From [Phialemoniopsis] sp. UDSM-2020 (taxonomy: Eukaryota; Ascomycota; Sordariomycetes; Thyridiales; Thyridiaceae): a DNA stretch of 64,000 bases. How positions within the stretch are numbered: position 1 is the stretch's first letter; each line of letters begins with the position of its first letter. Made by a program: the position numbers and the translations under genes. Location of the stretch: assembly GCA_018873225.1 (NCBI GenBank), contig JAEILZ010000004.1, forward strand, positions 1,054,001-1,118,000, given 5' to 3'. Positions 44,550-54,649 of this stretch are shown piece after piece. The notes under the pieces were generated by a model, which saw nothing but the letters and a program-made list of their open reading frames with translations, was not told the origin of the DNA and ran no database searches.

Positions 44550-44864
44550 ATGCAGCCACTCACGTTCATTACTGTACCTACCGACCCTAGCCAGTCGTCA
44601 CACCTCGTAACTTATCCAAAGATACATTTCTCGTCGGCCATCATCTCCCTCGCAAGCCTTGTGGCTCTGGCAGCAGCGGCCCCTGCCACCACTCCCCGTG
44701 ATCTCGGTTACCCGTCCTACTGCGCATCGCGGTGCAACACCCTGAACATCATATGGGATAGCGAGGGCCGCTGCACCGACGAGTACAGGCAGCGTTGGCG
44801 CGTGTGCAAGGGCTGCATCGACCAGAACGGCGGCGGCACCTACCCCGAGAACAAGTGCCCATAA
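44550..44864 (+). CDS. Small secreted six-Cys protein
   Basis: The 104-residue frame has a hydrophobic segment (SSAIISLASLVALAAAAPA) typical of a signal peptide, preceded by an unusually long 27-residue leader. The real start may lie in an unrecognised upstream exon joined near 44623. The mature part is about 58 residues with six Cys spaced C-x3-C-x12-C-x10-C-x2-C-x13-C, ending at the last Cys plus Pro. This is a compact disulfide-knotted secreted protein, of the kind found among fungal effectors and antimicrobial-type proteins; function unknown. It is isolated, with more than 700 bp of non-coding sequence on each side. Confidence 0.65.
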   Translation: MQPLTFITVPTDPSQSSHLVTYPKIHFSSAIISLASLVALAAAAPATTPRDLGYPSYCASRCNTLNIIWDSEGRCTDEYRQRWRVCKGCIDQNGGGTYPENKCP

Positions 44865-45606
44865 GCTTGCCAAGGTATTGATAGACTCACTGATGCTTTC
44901 ATAGTAGTATATCGTTGTTGCTGACACTGCTATCATAGTCTGTCTTGTGAAGTCAGGTCCGATATCAGTGTCTCTGGCCGGTTGATGCAATAGATGACCG
45001 GGACTGGTTGGAGGTTGGAACAGGAGGTCGTGAACATTACATTCTTTACATTTGCATTTCTTCTACGTTGTAATCTAATGTGCTACAGAGCGCACTTTTG
45101 TTAGGATTTCAAGACTAGCGCAGGTACAATTGATATTGTATTTCGCATGCCAAAGGTTCCATGTCAAGCGTGATTGACCTTCTCCGCTTCTTGACTTGTT
45201 CTGTATATAATAGATAGCAAATCATGGCTAGTACTGGCATTGAAGTTACAGATGCTTACTGAAACTGTGCTCTTGTTAAAAGCTCGCGGCAGGGTAGTCA
45301 TTGTAAAGATTTCTGGAGCGTATAGACCCATGACAATGATCTTTCAAACCAGAGCACACTCCTTAGCCTAAGCTTGATATCACGAGAAGATCTTGGTCGA
45401 GAGCAGGCTGATCTTCGGTAGAAGGTTTCCAGCAGTCTGAAGTCACGATGAGGCCAAAAGGGCAACGTCCGTGCTGTGACCAATCGCTCCAACAACATCA
45501 TAGCATGCGAAAGGAATGTTTCGAACTATTAAAGCACTTTGCGAGCCCTCCACATTACAGCCTCTTCTTGTGTAACAACAAAGCCGAGAGCTTTGCTCAC
45601 GGCATA
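44865..45606. other. Intergenic, no gene seen
   Basis: Moderately AT-rich; only short frames. Confidence 0.45.
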
Positions 45607-46086
45607 TCACTGGAACATCAACCAGATGATGAACATAGCCCCGAAGAGAAGTAAGGTGGGCACCAGAATCGCTCCCTGTCCGCAGGTCAGCAGTGTACTT
45701 TGCCACGAGGTCACATGAGGAAATAAAGTCGGTACTGTAGCCTCTATATTCGCCCTATCCACGGCATCGCTGATAGTAAGGACGCTTCGCCTCGCCAGGT
45801 CATCAGGGATCGCCAGTGCGTCGCGGAGACCTGCGCTCATGGCCTTGTGATTCCAACTCGTGAGCTCCGGCATCTTGTAAATTGTCCGGCCGGTCCACCA
45901 AAATATTTCGAAGTCCACCGCGTGGTGGTAGCCGTGATGGTACAAGACTTGCCGGACCCATTTGCGTACTTCTGCTGCCGGGGCGCCCCTGTGGGGGATT
46001 TGGTCGACTAGCTCACGGAGGAAGGGATCCTGTGGATGGGCCTCGGTACGCTGCGGTGCATCATGTTGTTTACTGGTGGTCGTCAT
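45607..46086 (-). CDS. Small C-terminally anchored protein, unknown family (intact paralogue)
   Basis: From the ATG at 46086 the frame gives 159 residues. A 60-nt in-frame segment starting GTACCG and ending GCGGACAG (with a CTGCTGAC branch) is probably an intron, giving 139 residues. The soluble part contains VRKWVRQVLYHHGYHHAVDF and FWWTGRTIYKMPE. One C-terminal helix (ILVPTLLLFGAMFIIWLMF) would anchor it in a membrane with the N-terminus in the cytosol. It is paralogous to the broken gene across the divergent promoter: both share an IPxxxAP/MPxxxAP segment, V-R-x-(W)-x3-VL, a Gly-Tyr, FW-x-GR-x-I and a terminal helix. No known family is recognised. Confidence 0.6.
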   Translation of the reverse strand: MTTTSKQHDAPQRTEAHPQDPFLRELVDQIPHRGAPAAEVRKWVRQVLYHHGYHHAVDFEIFWWTGRTIYKMPELTSWNHKAMSAGLRDALAIPDDLARRSVLTISDAVDRANIEATVPTLFPHVTSWQSTLLTCGQGAILVPTLLLFGAMFIIWLMFQ

Positions 46087-46622
46087 TGTGGTGATATGTC
46101 TTGCTTCCGAGCCGCCTTCGAGTAGCGGTAGGATGGACTCATGAGACTCTTGGATGAAGAACGATGTATGGTCAGTTCCGACGAAGTGATTTATGGTGGG
46201 CAATTCTCAAGCTTACTTTAGGGTGCGAGATAATGCCAAAGGTAGGGCCAAGGGCTCAACCTCGGTACCAAGACATCTGCCGCTTCTGGTTCAGTGTAGC
46301 ACGGTACAGCTTTTGCCTTGATTTATTGACCCAAGGAGCAGGTCTCGGACGTCTCCTTCCAAGTCCGTACTGTCATTATTACGGAAGCTACACGTAATAA
46401 AAAATGCTTGAAAGTCTGATCAAGTTATGCTTGTGTAAAAGAGTGGTCGAGCCACGGGCAGGATACCATAGAACGTGTGCGTTAGAATCTGAGCAGGAAT
46501 TTGCTTCCAAATGGTTCGATCTTTGTCCACACAACACATCGTTCACATCTCTGTACACTTCCCTCCTTTAAACTCCTCCGAATAATCAATCGATTTGCAT
46601 CTCGTTAGAGCCTCTTCCCATC
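46087..46622. promoter_or_regulatory. Divergent promoter of the two paralogues
   Basis: A 536-bp non-coding interval between the two divergent starts. The last ~100 bp are C/T-rich, as expected for a fungal leader. Confidence 0.4.
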
Positions 46623-47231
46623 ATGACCTACCGAGCCTGCTCCCAAGACGATAATGATCAGGTTAAATCCGAACACCAAATTTTGTCCTTCGGCGCTTTG
46701 ATCGAGCAGATGCCAAGCAAAGACGCCCCGACTAGCGACGTACGCGACTGACTACCGAAAGTGCTCCGACACAACGGCTACATGGAGTCGGTAGACTGTA
46801 GCCAGGTCTTCTGGAATGGACGATACATCCACAACTTCCCCGAGAACAAGCTCAAGGCAGAACTTTGGTGTACAGACACGGGCTTGAATATCCCAGTCCG
46901 TCTAGTCGAGCAGGTCATCCATACGATAGCCGAAGCGGCCAAATCTGTCGAGGTATGCCGCCACCAGCGACAATATCGGCTGGAGTCATTGTCTTCGGGA
47001 AATATTGCCTTGGCTAACACATGAATTTCGTAGCAATCGCGGATTGAGAGGAAGAAGCGCAAGGACACGAACGAGGTGCGTTGCTCGTCCCTTTTGCTAT
47101 TGACCCAATCCGAATATATCGAACTAACAACTCGAACGTGTTAGATGTTTGCGATAATGGCCTGCGCGTTCCTTCTGCCTTGTGTCATCGCGATGCTTGC
47201 GATCACATTTGACAGTTACAGAAGACACTAA
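46623..47231 (+). pseudogene. Second paralogue of the anchored family, interrupted by TGA
   Basis: A frame starting MTYRACSQDD runs to VRD, then meets TGA at 46749-46751 and continues LPKVLRHNGYMESVDCSQVF in the same frame. The stop occupies the position of the conserved Trp in the intact paralogue (VRKW versus VRD-stop). Downstream exons are intact: first to 47011-style donor GTATGC after AAKSVE (46952), then about 47035-47076 (QSRIERKKRKDTNE), then 47145-47231 encoding the C-terminal helix MFAIMACAFLLPCVIAMLAI. All intron signals look sound, so the break is probably recent, or read through, or a sequencing error. Confidence 0.55.
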
Positions 47232-47532
47232 ATTACGGCCAACACGTTTTGGTGGCGCTGATGCTTAATTAAAAAAGCGGACGAAGCACCAAAGGGAGAC
47301 GCTAAACCTTCTCCAGGCAGGGGATGGGTAGCGCACGAGCTCAGCGCCAGCTGCGCTGAGTAACCCCAGGGCTCACCAGCTCTGTCCTCCTCATACACCG
47401 AGATAAGATCAGATTCGAAATCTTTGACACTCAACCCAGAAGATCCACTTTGCACCTCTAAAATATTATATTGCTGTGATCATCGTCATGGTTCATACAA
47501 AACTGCTTGCTTTCACCTATATATGATTATTG
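47232..47532. other. Intergenic, leader of the Zn2Cys6 gene
   Basis: No gene is seen. Confidence 0.4.
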
Positions 47533-49261
47533 ATGCCGACGCCGCGCAACAGACGACGCACGGGATGTACAGAATGTCGGAGGAAGAAGGTCAAGGTAGG
47601 GTCGACCCGCCAAGCCAAGATGCATCGAGCAGGCACTCACCGGTGATCTACAGTGCGATGAGCAGAGACCAGTCTGTTCGCGCTGCTTAAAATTCCCAAG
47701 GCTGTGTTCATATGGCTTGAATGTTGTGCAAGCCACATTCGACCATGGCTCGGCGCAAGCTGTTCGTTTGTCCCAAGTTCCTTTGCATACCTGCCTGGTT
47801 CTGACACCTTGCCAGCCCCTACCGACAGCAAAAAAGACGCTTCCAGAGTCTGGCACCGCCGTATGGATCTCATCGCGATCGCCGGCAGCACATGATGATG
47901 GCCACAATGCCTACTTGAGCCCGTCCGGCGCCTCCGGGCGTAGGCAAACCGTAGTCTCCAAAGGCCAGGTTGTGTTCCCTAAGTCACAAGCAGCCTATGC
48001 TCTCGCGAACGCCAACATATCCATGCTCGCAGCAGTATCGAGGTCTTCCCTCTCCGACACCCGGCTCCGCTCCTTCCCTGAGCTGCAATCGGGCCGCCAC
48101 CGCTTCTTCTTCCAGCACTTCATCGCCCACACGGCCGGCACCTACTTCCCCTTCCAGCCGGCCACCGTGCTCGCCACCGTCGTGCCTCTGGCCGAGGAGC
48201 ACGCCTGCATCCTCGACGCCATGGTCGCAGCCGGCAGCCTCAATCACTCGCGTCTCAAGGACGCCGACGGTGACCACAGCGCGGCCGCCGCCGCGCAGCT
48301 GCAGAGTCTGTCGAGCCTGCGCAAGGCCATTACCACCACGGGCGCCAGGAACACGGCCGGCACACTAGCTGCGTCGCTGATGCTTGCCACCACGAGCCTC
48401 TGCTCCGGTGACCCGAATGCGTACCGCCAGCATCTGGAGGGCGCAATTCAGATCTCCAAGTGGGGCGGCATCGAGCACGAGCCGGCGTCGCTGTGGTCAG
48501 TCAGCATGAAGTGGCTTGTCCATCTACTTGTGATGGACAGAGTCGCCAAGTTGTCGGTGCAGGGTCGCTCGCGAGCGCCGTCTACCGCTGCATGGAAGCA
48601 GTTGTTGAAGATTGCGCCAGAGTTTGCCAAGGTTGACTTGACCACCGGCTTCTCCCTAGACTTGATCACCATCCTCAATGATATATGTGATCTCGCGGAA
48701 TCGGCACGGTCTTATCTATCTTCTGACATCTTATCCCAGGCTTGGATGGACCAGGACCTGCTGGAGTGTGCACTACCGGCCTCAACGGTCAACACATTCC
48801 GTGCTCGTTCACTAGAGACACAGCTACATGATCTCAGAGGCATGGTCGCTCCACCAGGACTGCCACTCGACGAGAACATCTTCCAGTCAGACCTATATTT
48901 CAGCCATGCTGCATTCACCGATGCCGCGCTTGTTTGCCTTTACCGGCATGTCGACTGCCTGCCGAGGTCGCACCCAAAGATTCAGGCCACGGTCGACTCG
49001 ATCATCGATTCTTTCAGGAACATTGATCCCAGCTCCAAGGTGAATACAGGGCTGTTGTGGCCCTTGTTCACTGCCGCATGCGAAACTACAACCCTTGAGC
49101 AACGATCCTTCATTGTGGCTAGGCTGAACGCCATGATTGCCAATGGTTGTGGCAACCCAATGAAAGCCCTCCGCTTTATCACGGACTACTGGTCCAACGG
49201 TCACCAACAGAAATGGGGCGTGTTTGCCGAACAAGGTGGTCTAGAACTCATTCTATTCTAA
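47533..49261 (+). CDS. Zn2Cys6 fungal-specific transcription factor
   Basis: Two exons (47533-47595 and 47654-49261) give 556 residues. The 58-nt intron (GTAGGG...CTACAG) splits the zinc cluster. Spliced, the N-terminus reads GCTECRRKKVK then CDEQRPVCSRC, a full C-x2-C-x6-C-x6-C-x2-C cluster completed by a Cys at LCSYG. The rest is the fungal-specific transcription factor region (for example FFQHFIAHTAGTYFPF and an HLEGAIQISKWGG segment). Without the small first exon the gene seems to lack its DNA-binding domain. It stands next to an aminotransferase, RidA and a PLP dehydratase and is the obvious candidate regulator of that group, which is inference. Confidence 0.88.
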
Positions 49262-49368
49262 CCCCGAAACAAGCTATCATTTCCCGGAACTCCGCGCTAT
49301 CTATAGTCATCTATGGTCGTGGGTCGTCTATGGGCGTTCACACATAGGAAAGAAAGTTTGGCATATTC

Positions 49369-50936
49369 TTACAACAGTCTTTGGATCGCTCTTCCGATTC
49401 GCTCAACGCCCTGCACCATCATCTTCTCGTCTTCCCACACGAAGCACAATCGCAAGTGCTCCCGCTCCATTTGCGGTCTCGCTGGGTTCTCGAAATAGAA
49501 GAGGTCCTCGGGTGCGATCAAAACTCCTTCGTACTGAAGACAATAGTCTGCCAAGACCTGAGCCTTGATGAGTGGAGGTAGGACGATCCACAGGAAGATC
49601 CCACCCGAAACTTCCCCGTTGCGGATGGGCTGCGCTATGCTCACGCCGAGTGGCAATAGGTACCTCTGTATTGCCGCTATCATGGTCGCCTGTCGCGATT
49701 TGTATGCCGGTATGAGTCGTCGATATACATGGTTCTCTAGCGCCGAACTCGCGATCATCTCGTGGATCACCATGGACGCATACTGTGAAGGGGCGCCACC
49801 GGAAACCCTCGAGCCCCTGATTCAAGCATTAGCCGTGTGCTCTACTTGAGTTATCCAAATACTCACAAAGAGGACAGGCCGGAAACAAAGCTCGGTGTTC
49901 CCTCCAGCCATCCAACACGACAGCCCGGTGCGATGATCTTGCTGAAGCTGCCGTTGCTGACCGCGTTGCCGAAATACGTGACGGGCCCGCCGTCAAGAGC
50001 GGCATCGATATCTACCAGCCTTGGCAGTCCCTGCGCCGCATTTTGTAAGCTGCCTATGCGCCACTGGAGAAAGTCAGAGACGTCGTCGATATCTACCAAT
50101 TTGGGGAGCGGCTGCGTCTGGCTCTGCGCGCCGCCGACGCTCCACTGCAGAAAGTCAAAGACCTCGTCCATGTCCTGGTCCTGCTGCGCTCGGGACGGGG
50201 GCGGCTGCGCAGGGGCTGCTTGCGGGCCGATTCGCCATTGCAGAAAGTCGTACACATCGTCGCTGATGACCAAGGCGTCATATCGTCTGGCAATGTGGAC
50301 GAGTCGCTGCCGGTTTTGAAGGGACATGGTCTTGCCGGAGGGATTGGAGAAGGTCGGGACGCAGTATATGACGTGTCGATAGAACTTTCTGCCAGCTCTG
50401 GGCGCTCGGGACACCTGTTTCGTATCAGGTCATAATGCTCAATGTTCATGGAGTGTATTTGGGCGGTAGAATTGTACCCAGCCGTGTGGTGTGCCAAAGT
50501 CAAGTTGTGACATGCGCACCTCGAGAAGGTCCAAGTCGATGCCGTGTTCTAGCTCAGGGATACCCTCCATCCTGTTTTCGAATCCTGCATCTTCAAACAC
50601 GCCAAAGACCAAGTGATAAGTAGGCTGCGGCAACCATGCCCTGACAGTCACGCTTGGGTCCGTGAAGGCGCGTAGGATAGATGCGAGGTTCTCACTAGCT
50701 CCCCCAGTCACACAGACGCGTTCTGCACCCACGCTTGACTCGTCTGCGTGGTAGAAGCTAGAAAGCATCTTAGCGATGGACTGCCGTGCAGGCATGAAGC
50801 CCTCGTTTTCGCCATATTGCAGTCCAGTTTGCCAGAGTTGAGGTTTTGACAGGGCTGAGATCGTGGCTTGCTGGAGGAGGTCTAGAGGGAGAAGGCTCGA
50901 GGCGGGCGTCCCCCGCGCAAGGTCGATTGTGCTCAT
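49369..50936 (-). CDS. PLP-dependent aminotransferase (fold type I) with internal tandem expansion
   Basis: Exons 50936-50478, 50414-49867 and 49816-49369 give 484 residues. Introns have GTACAA and GTGAGT donors and AAACAG and AATCAG acceptors; phases match. Class I/II aminotransferase features are YGENEGFMPAR near the N-terminus, VPTFSNPSG (N177 for cofactor), the pyridine-N Asp in VISDDVYDF (D202/D203 region) and the Schiff-base Lys312 in NGSFSKIIAPGCRVGW. It resembles the aromatic/2-aminoadipate (ARO8-like) group. Between the Asp and Lys segments is an extra ~60 residues made of repeats of DFLQW and LVDID motifs. It ends 108 bp after the convergent regulator's stop and is transcribed away from it. 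Whether the repeat leaves the active site functional is unknown. Confidence 0.85.
50006..50261 (-). repeat. Intragenic tandem repeat in the aminotransferase
   Basis: It encodes three diverged copies of a DxVxDFLQW segment (DDVYDFLQW, DEVFDFLQW, DDVSDFLQW) and two of LPxLVDID. At DNA level the 'CTGCAGAAAGTC'-type core recurs three times. The array lies between the pyridine-binding Asp and the catalytic Lys. Confidence 0.8.
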
Positions 50937-51296
50937 CGCAGGGACCATAGTCAAATTGTGTTTCGTATTCCGCCGACGATAGGAGGGTAGTCGGCGATGT
51001 TATATCCTCAACAACTATACGTTGTTCGCATCGTGACACGCCGAAGACCGAATGGTCAGGGTTTCCGGTGGAAGCGACATCCTGATTGAGATTCCCAGGC
51101 GATGCAGCCAATCACGATCCAGATTAGGAGTTTTGAGCAGAAGGGCCTAATCTGACACGGCCTTATTGATAAAATGTGGCGTTTATCTAACCAGGTCACC
51201 GAAGTCAAGCCCGACCTCGTATTCACGATAGTAGCTGAGAAAAATTTATAATTATCATCCCTGACTACTACCCGCACTTTTCCCCTTTTGATCTGT
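50937..51296. other. Intergenic between aminotransferase and RidA
   Basis: 360 bp of promoter-type sequence upstream of the aminotransferase. No gene is seen. Confidence 0.4.
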
Positions 51297-51819
51297 CTAT
51301 ATCACAGCTATGCAGTCAATTTCAACGTCCGTATCCAGCGGGAGAGTCTTCACCGCTACGCAACTAACACGGTTGCAGTTAGTAATCACAGGTAGCATTC
51401 TGAAAAAAAGCCTCATTGGGACTAGAGCAACATACGTTCGGCATGGTTTGACGTCACCCCAGTATTGCGAATAGACGGAGTTCATGGCGTCAAAGTCCGC
51501 CATGTCGGCGAGGTAGCATGTAACCTTGACGACGTTGTCGATGGAGGTCCCCGCGGCTTCAAGGATTTTGGTAAGGTTCTCAATGACTTGTTTCTATACG
51601 GACCCGGCAGTCATTAGCGGCAATTCAAACGAGCAGCCACCACGATTGTTTACGAACCGTGTGAACTCTGATATTACCCTCGACCATGTCGTCGGTGACT
51701 GGATCAGTCGCAATGACACCGGAACAGTAGACGACGCCTCTGGCAATGATTGCCTGGTTGTAGATTCCGGCCAGGGGCGCTGGGCCCTTCTCCGTGAAAA
51801 CGGCAGTTTTGGAAGACAT
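51297..51819 (-). CDS. RidA/YjgF/HMF1-family enamine/imine deaminase
   Basis: Three exons (51819-51658, 51593-51436, 51363-51297) give 128 residues. Introns have donors GTTCGT and GTATGT, TAATGAC and TTACTAAC branch points, and acceptors GTATAG and GTTAG. The protein shows the full RidA pattern: N-terminal APLAGIYNQAI, YCSGVIATDP, the middle ENLTKILEAAG and KVTCYLADMADF, and PCRTCVAVKTLPLD with the catalytic Arg in the CRT segment, then VEIDCIAV. RidA hydrolyses 2-aminoacrylate and related imines released by PLP dehydratases, giving 2-keto acids and ammonia, and so protects PLP enzymes. It is divergent from such a dehydratase across about 645 bp. Leaving the second intron in is also in frame but breaks the motif. 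Confidence 0.93.
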
Positions 51820-52464
51820 GCTGGCAAGTTTGCACGTTCGAAAGGAGGCACACTGGTATTGCGATCAACATTGCAACCCCTTGAGAAGGCGAGATACCGA
51901 GGCCTACTTATACAATTTCAAGCAACACATGCACATGTTGTCGACCGGGCCCAGACCCCCAGAGCCCTCGTGCCGGCAGACGCGTGCCCGTCACGAAGAT
52001 CCTCAAAAGGGGTTTCCTGGCCATCGGCATTGCCTTCTCTTTTCCTCCTCCTTCACAAAAAGCTGTTATCAAATTTTCACTCACGCGAGGAGGACTGCCA
52101 TGTTCGGTCAAGTAGGCGACCCAGCCAATGATGTCTTGACATGCACGATCTAAACCACTTCAGGCAGTTTAGGCGTCTGAACCAATCAGCGACAACGCCG
52201 GCCGTCGGAGGCATACGTTACAGCGCCGACTTTACGCCATTCACTGAGATCGGCTCCGCCGTAGGATCGTCAACCATCAACAAAATCCTACTGGACGGAC
52301 TTAGATGACACTGCAACTCCGACATCGATATTTCCTTTCAGCTCTCGTATAAGAATGGAATCCATGTTTTCAGCCCTCTCCTGAACTGAACCCTCTATCG
52401 TATCAAAAATTCACAGATATCACCTCGTCTCATACTAGCATCACACATCAAGCCACCTACTACA
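51820..52464. promoter_or_regulatory. Divergent promoter of RidA and dehydratase
   Basis: 645 bp between the two start codons. It contains several CGG/CCG triplets, including CGG-N5-CCG at 52251-52261, a layout that could bind a Zn2Cys6 factor. It also has a C/T-rich leader ending in CACACATCAAGCC before the dehydratase. Confidence 0.45.
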
Positions 52465-53472
52465 ATGGCAGCCCCCACATCCCCCGTCCTCGAGACAGCC
52501 GCCAGCGCCGTCCAGGCCCGGGCCCGCATCGCCGACCACATCTACAAGACGCCCCTCATCCCCGCACGCGCCGCCGGCAAGGTCGCCAAAGACGGCGCCG
52601 AGCTGCTCTTCAAGGCCGAGAACTTCCAGAAGACGGGCTCCTTCAAGCTGCGCGGCGCCACGGCCAAGATGTCGGCCCACCCGGCCGGCGGCCCGCCCCT
52701 CATCACCGCGTCGTCGGGCAACCACGGCATCGGGTCCGCCTGCGCAGCCAGCGCGCTGGGCCGCAAGCTCACGGTCGTCCTGCCCGAGACCGTCGTCCCC
52801 GCCAAGCTCGCCAAGATCCGGTCCTACGGCGTCGACGTGATCCTGCGCGGCGCCGAGTGCGGCGTGTCGGAGCAGCACGCGCAGAGCTTGGCTGCGACGG
52901 GCGAGTACGTCTACGTGAGTGCCTACAACGACGCCGACGTCGTCGCGGGCCAGGGCACGATCGGGCTCGAGATCCTCGAGCAGTGCCCCCGCGTAGACAA
53001 CATCTTCATCGCCATGGGCGGCGGCGGGCTGGTCAGCGGGATCGGGTCCGTCGTCAAGGCGTTCAGCCCGCGGACCCGGATCTACGGCGTGTCGGCGGCC
53101 AACACGATGGCGCTGGCGGCGTCGATGGAGGCGGGCCGGGTCGTGGAGACGGATCATAATGAAACGCTGGCCGACGCCGTGGCGGGGGGCATGGACGAGG
53201 ACTCGATCACGCTGCCGCTGGCGATGGCTGTGGTCGACGAGGTCGTCGTCTGCGAGGAGGCCGAGATCGCCGCGGCGATGCGGACGCTGGCGCTGGAGGA
53301 GGGCATGTTGGTTGAAGGCGCGGCGGCGCTGGCGCTCGCTGGGTTCAACGCGGTCGCGTCAAAGGTCGCGGGACAGACTAGTGTTGTTCTCTTGTGCGGC
53401 GCCAACTTTGACCAGAATGTGGTCATGAGGACGATATCACAGGATAGTACTGGGTCAGTACAGTCTTCATGA
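52465..53472 (+). CDS. PLP-dependent serine/threonine dehydratase-type enzyme (fold type II)
   Basis: A 335-residue single-exon protein of the catabolic threonine dehydratase / serine racemase group. The PLP-binding Lys61 is in KTGSFKLRGA, the Asn loop SSGNHG is at 83-88 and the phosphate-binding loop GGGGLVSG is at 185-192. The C-terminal LCGANFD replaces the usual SGGN motif. There is no regulatory ACT domain, as in catabolic rather than biosynthetic dehydratases. It probably converts Ser, Thr or a hydroxy-amino acid such as 3-hydroxyaspartate to a keto acid plus ammonia via an enamine. The divergent RidA gene would deal with that enamine. Codon use is very GC-rich in third positions compared with the neighbouring genes. 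Confidence 0.9.
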   Translation: MAAPTSPVLETAASAVQARARIADHIYKTPLIPARAAGKVAKDGAELLFKAENFQKTGSFKLRGATAKMSAHPAGGPPLITASSGNHGIGSACAASALGRKLTVVLPETVVPAKLAKIRSYGVDVILRGAECGVSEQHAQSLAATGEYVYVSAYNDADVVAGQGTIGLEILEQCPRVDNIFIAMGGGGLVSGIGSVVKAFSPRTRIYGVSAANTMALAASMEAGRVVETDHNETLADAVAGGMDEDSITLPLAMAVVDEVVVCEEAEIAAAMRTLALEEGMLVEGAAALALAGFNAVASKVAGQTSVVLLCGANFDQNVVMRTISQDSTGSVQSS

Positions 53473-53744
53473 GGAGTCTATTATCATCTAGATGTTTTTT
53501 TCAAGCAAAATATAATTCGACTGGTGCTTAGAGCATGATACAGCATTGCAACTTGGACAACATCCATCGCTTTGACGCTTGATGATGGGACGCACCCCTT
53601 TGAATGTGCAGAACCGCATACCAATTCATACGTTACAGGAAACAGCTTGACTTTATTAATTATACAAGAAAAATAAAAGTACAGCTGAGGAGTCTCCTCG
53701 GTAACATGGGCAAAAATGTATGAAAAGCAAAAAAATGAAAGCAC
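53473..53744. other. Intergenic; dehydratase 3' end and Pol III terminator
   Basis: It contains the minus-strand tRNA terminator T-tract, seen on the plus strand as A-runs around 53725-53738. Confidence 0.45.
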
Positions 53745-53817
53745 TGCCCGAACACAGATTTGAACTGTGGACCTCCTCATTACTAGTGAGACGCGCTGCC
53801 AATTGCGCCATTCGGGC
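53745..53817 (-). tRNA. tRNA-Thr (anticodon AGT)
   Basis: The 73-nt sequence folds as a cloverleaf: acceptor GCCCGAA pairs with TTCGGGC, D arm GCGC/GCGC, anticodon stem TCTCA/TGAGG with loop CTAGTAA (anticodon AGT), T arm CACAG TTCAAAT CTGTG and discriminator A. No intron. Downstream (minus sense) lies a T7 tract for Pol III termination. It is identical to the plus-strand copy. Confidence 0.93.
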
Positions 53818-53962
53818 GGTTGTTGAAAATTTCGTCCGTAGCGCACTCCATATCCCCAAGCGCCGTGGAGAGCATCGGGTGCCACAATCGCCAGAGTCCT
53901 CTCGTGACTAGCCCGTGCACGCTAGCTACATGGAACGAATTAAGCAAATTCTAGGTATAGAC

Positions 53963-54035
53963 GCCCGAATGGCGCAATTGGCAGCGCGTCTCACTAGTAA
54001 TGAGGAGGTCCACAGTTCAAATCTGTGTTCGGGCA
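53963..54035 (+). tRNA. tRNA-Thr (anticodon AGT)
   Basis: Identical in sequence to the minus-strand copy, with the same cloverleaf and anticodon AGT (read as IGT). It is followed by TTTTGCTTTTTTG, a Pol III terminator. The two copies are head to head, 145 bp apart. Confidence 0.93.
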
Positions 54036-54649
54036 TCTTCTTTTGCTTTTTTGCCCATCTTATTTATATTTTTGCCTCGTACGGTGCAGGTACGCGCAGG
54101 CATGCGTGCATGGCCTTTCTTCTTTTTAATGTGATAAGGCATGTTGTGGATGTGGTGAAATTTCGATCGGTCTAGACGCTGCCCGCATGAAGCTTACTCG
54201 AGGAGCAGTGAGCTACAGAGGCTTGAGGCCATATCTGTCAGAGCATGGATTGTTCGTTATAATTACTGGTTGCTGGACAAGGCTATTGAGTCTTAAGTCC
54301 TTTAATATACGTTCGCGAAAAATCAGCTTCAACGCCATAGAAGTCAACTGGAACAGACGCATAGTAATATGTGTTCCCCAGGCCTGACGCTCTCCGACTT
54401 GTATCATGCAACGAGAGGCAGTTCTCATATTTCGATGTATGTTGAGACTATGGATTTGCTATACACCAATGCCCAATGAGACCAGCAGTCTGCTCTCACA
54501 AGTCTCTTCACACCGATAGAGGGATACCTTTCTGAAAAGCATTTCACCCGTATCTTCAGAATCTAGATCCCAAACCCTCGTTAAATCCACAAACAAATGA
54601 CATCGAGAAGATCAGAGCCTTGCGCGTAAATGAACAGCCAACCACGCTA
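54036..54649. other. Intergenic, no gene seen
   Basis: Only short frames. The 54260-54480 part is AT-rich. Confidence 0.4.

Noticed and set aside
52441..53157. 238-codon antisense frame over the dehydratase
   Set aside because: Arg/Gly/Ala-rich shadow caused by high GC at third codon positions.
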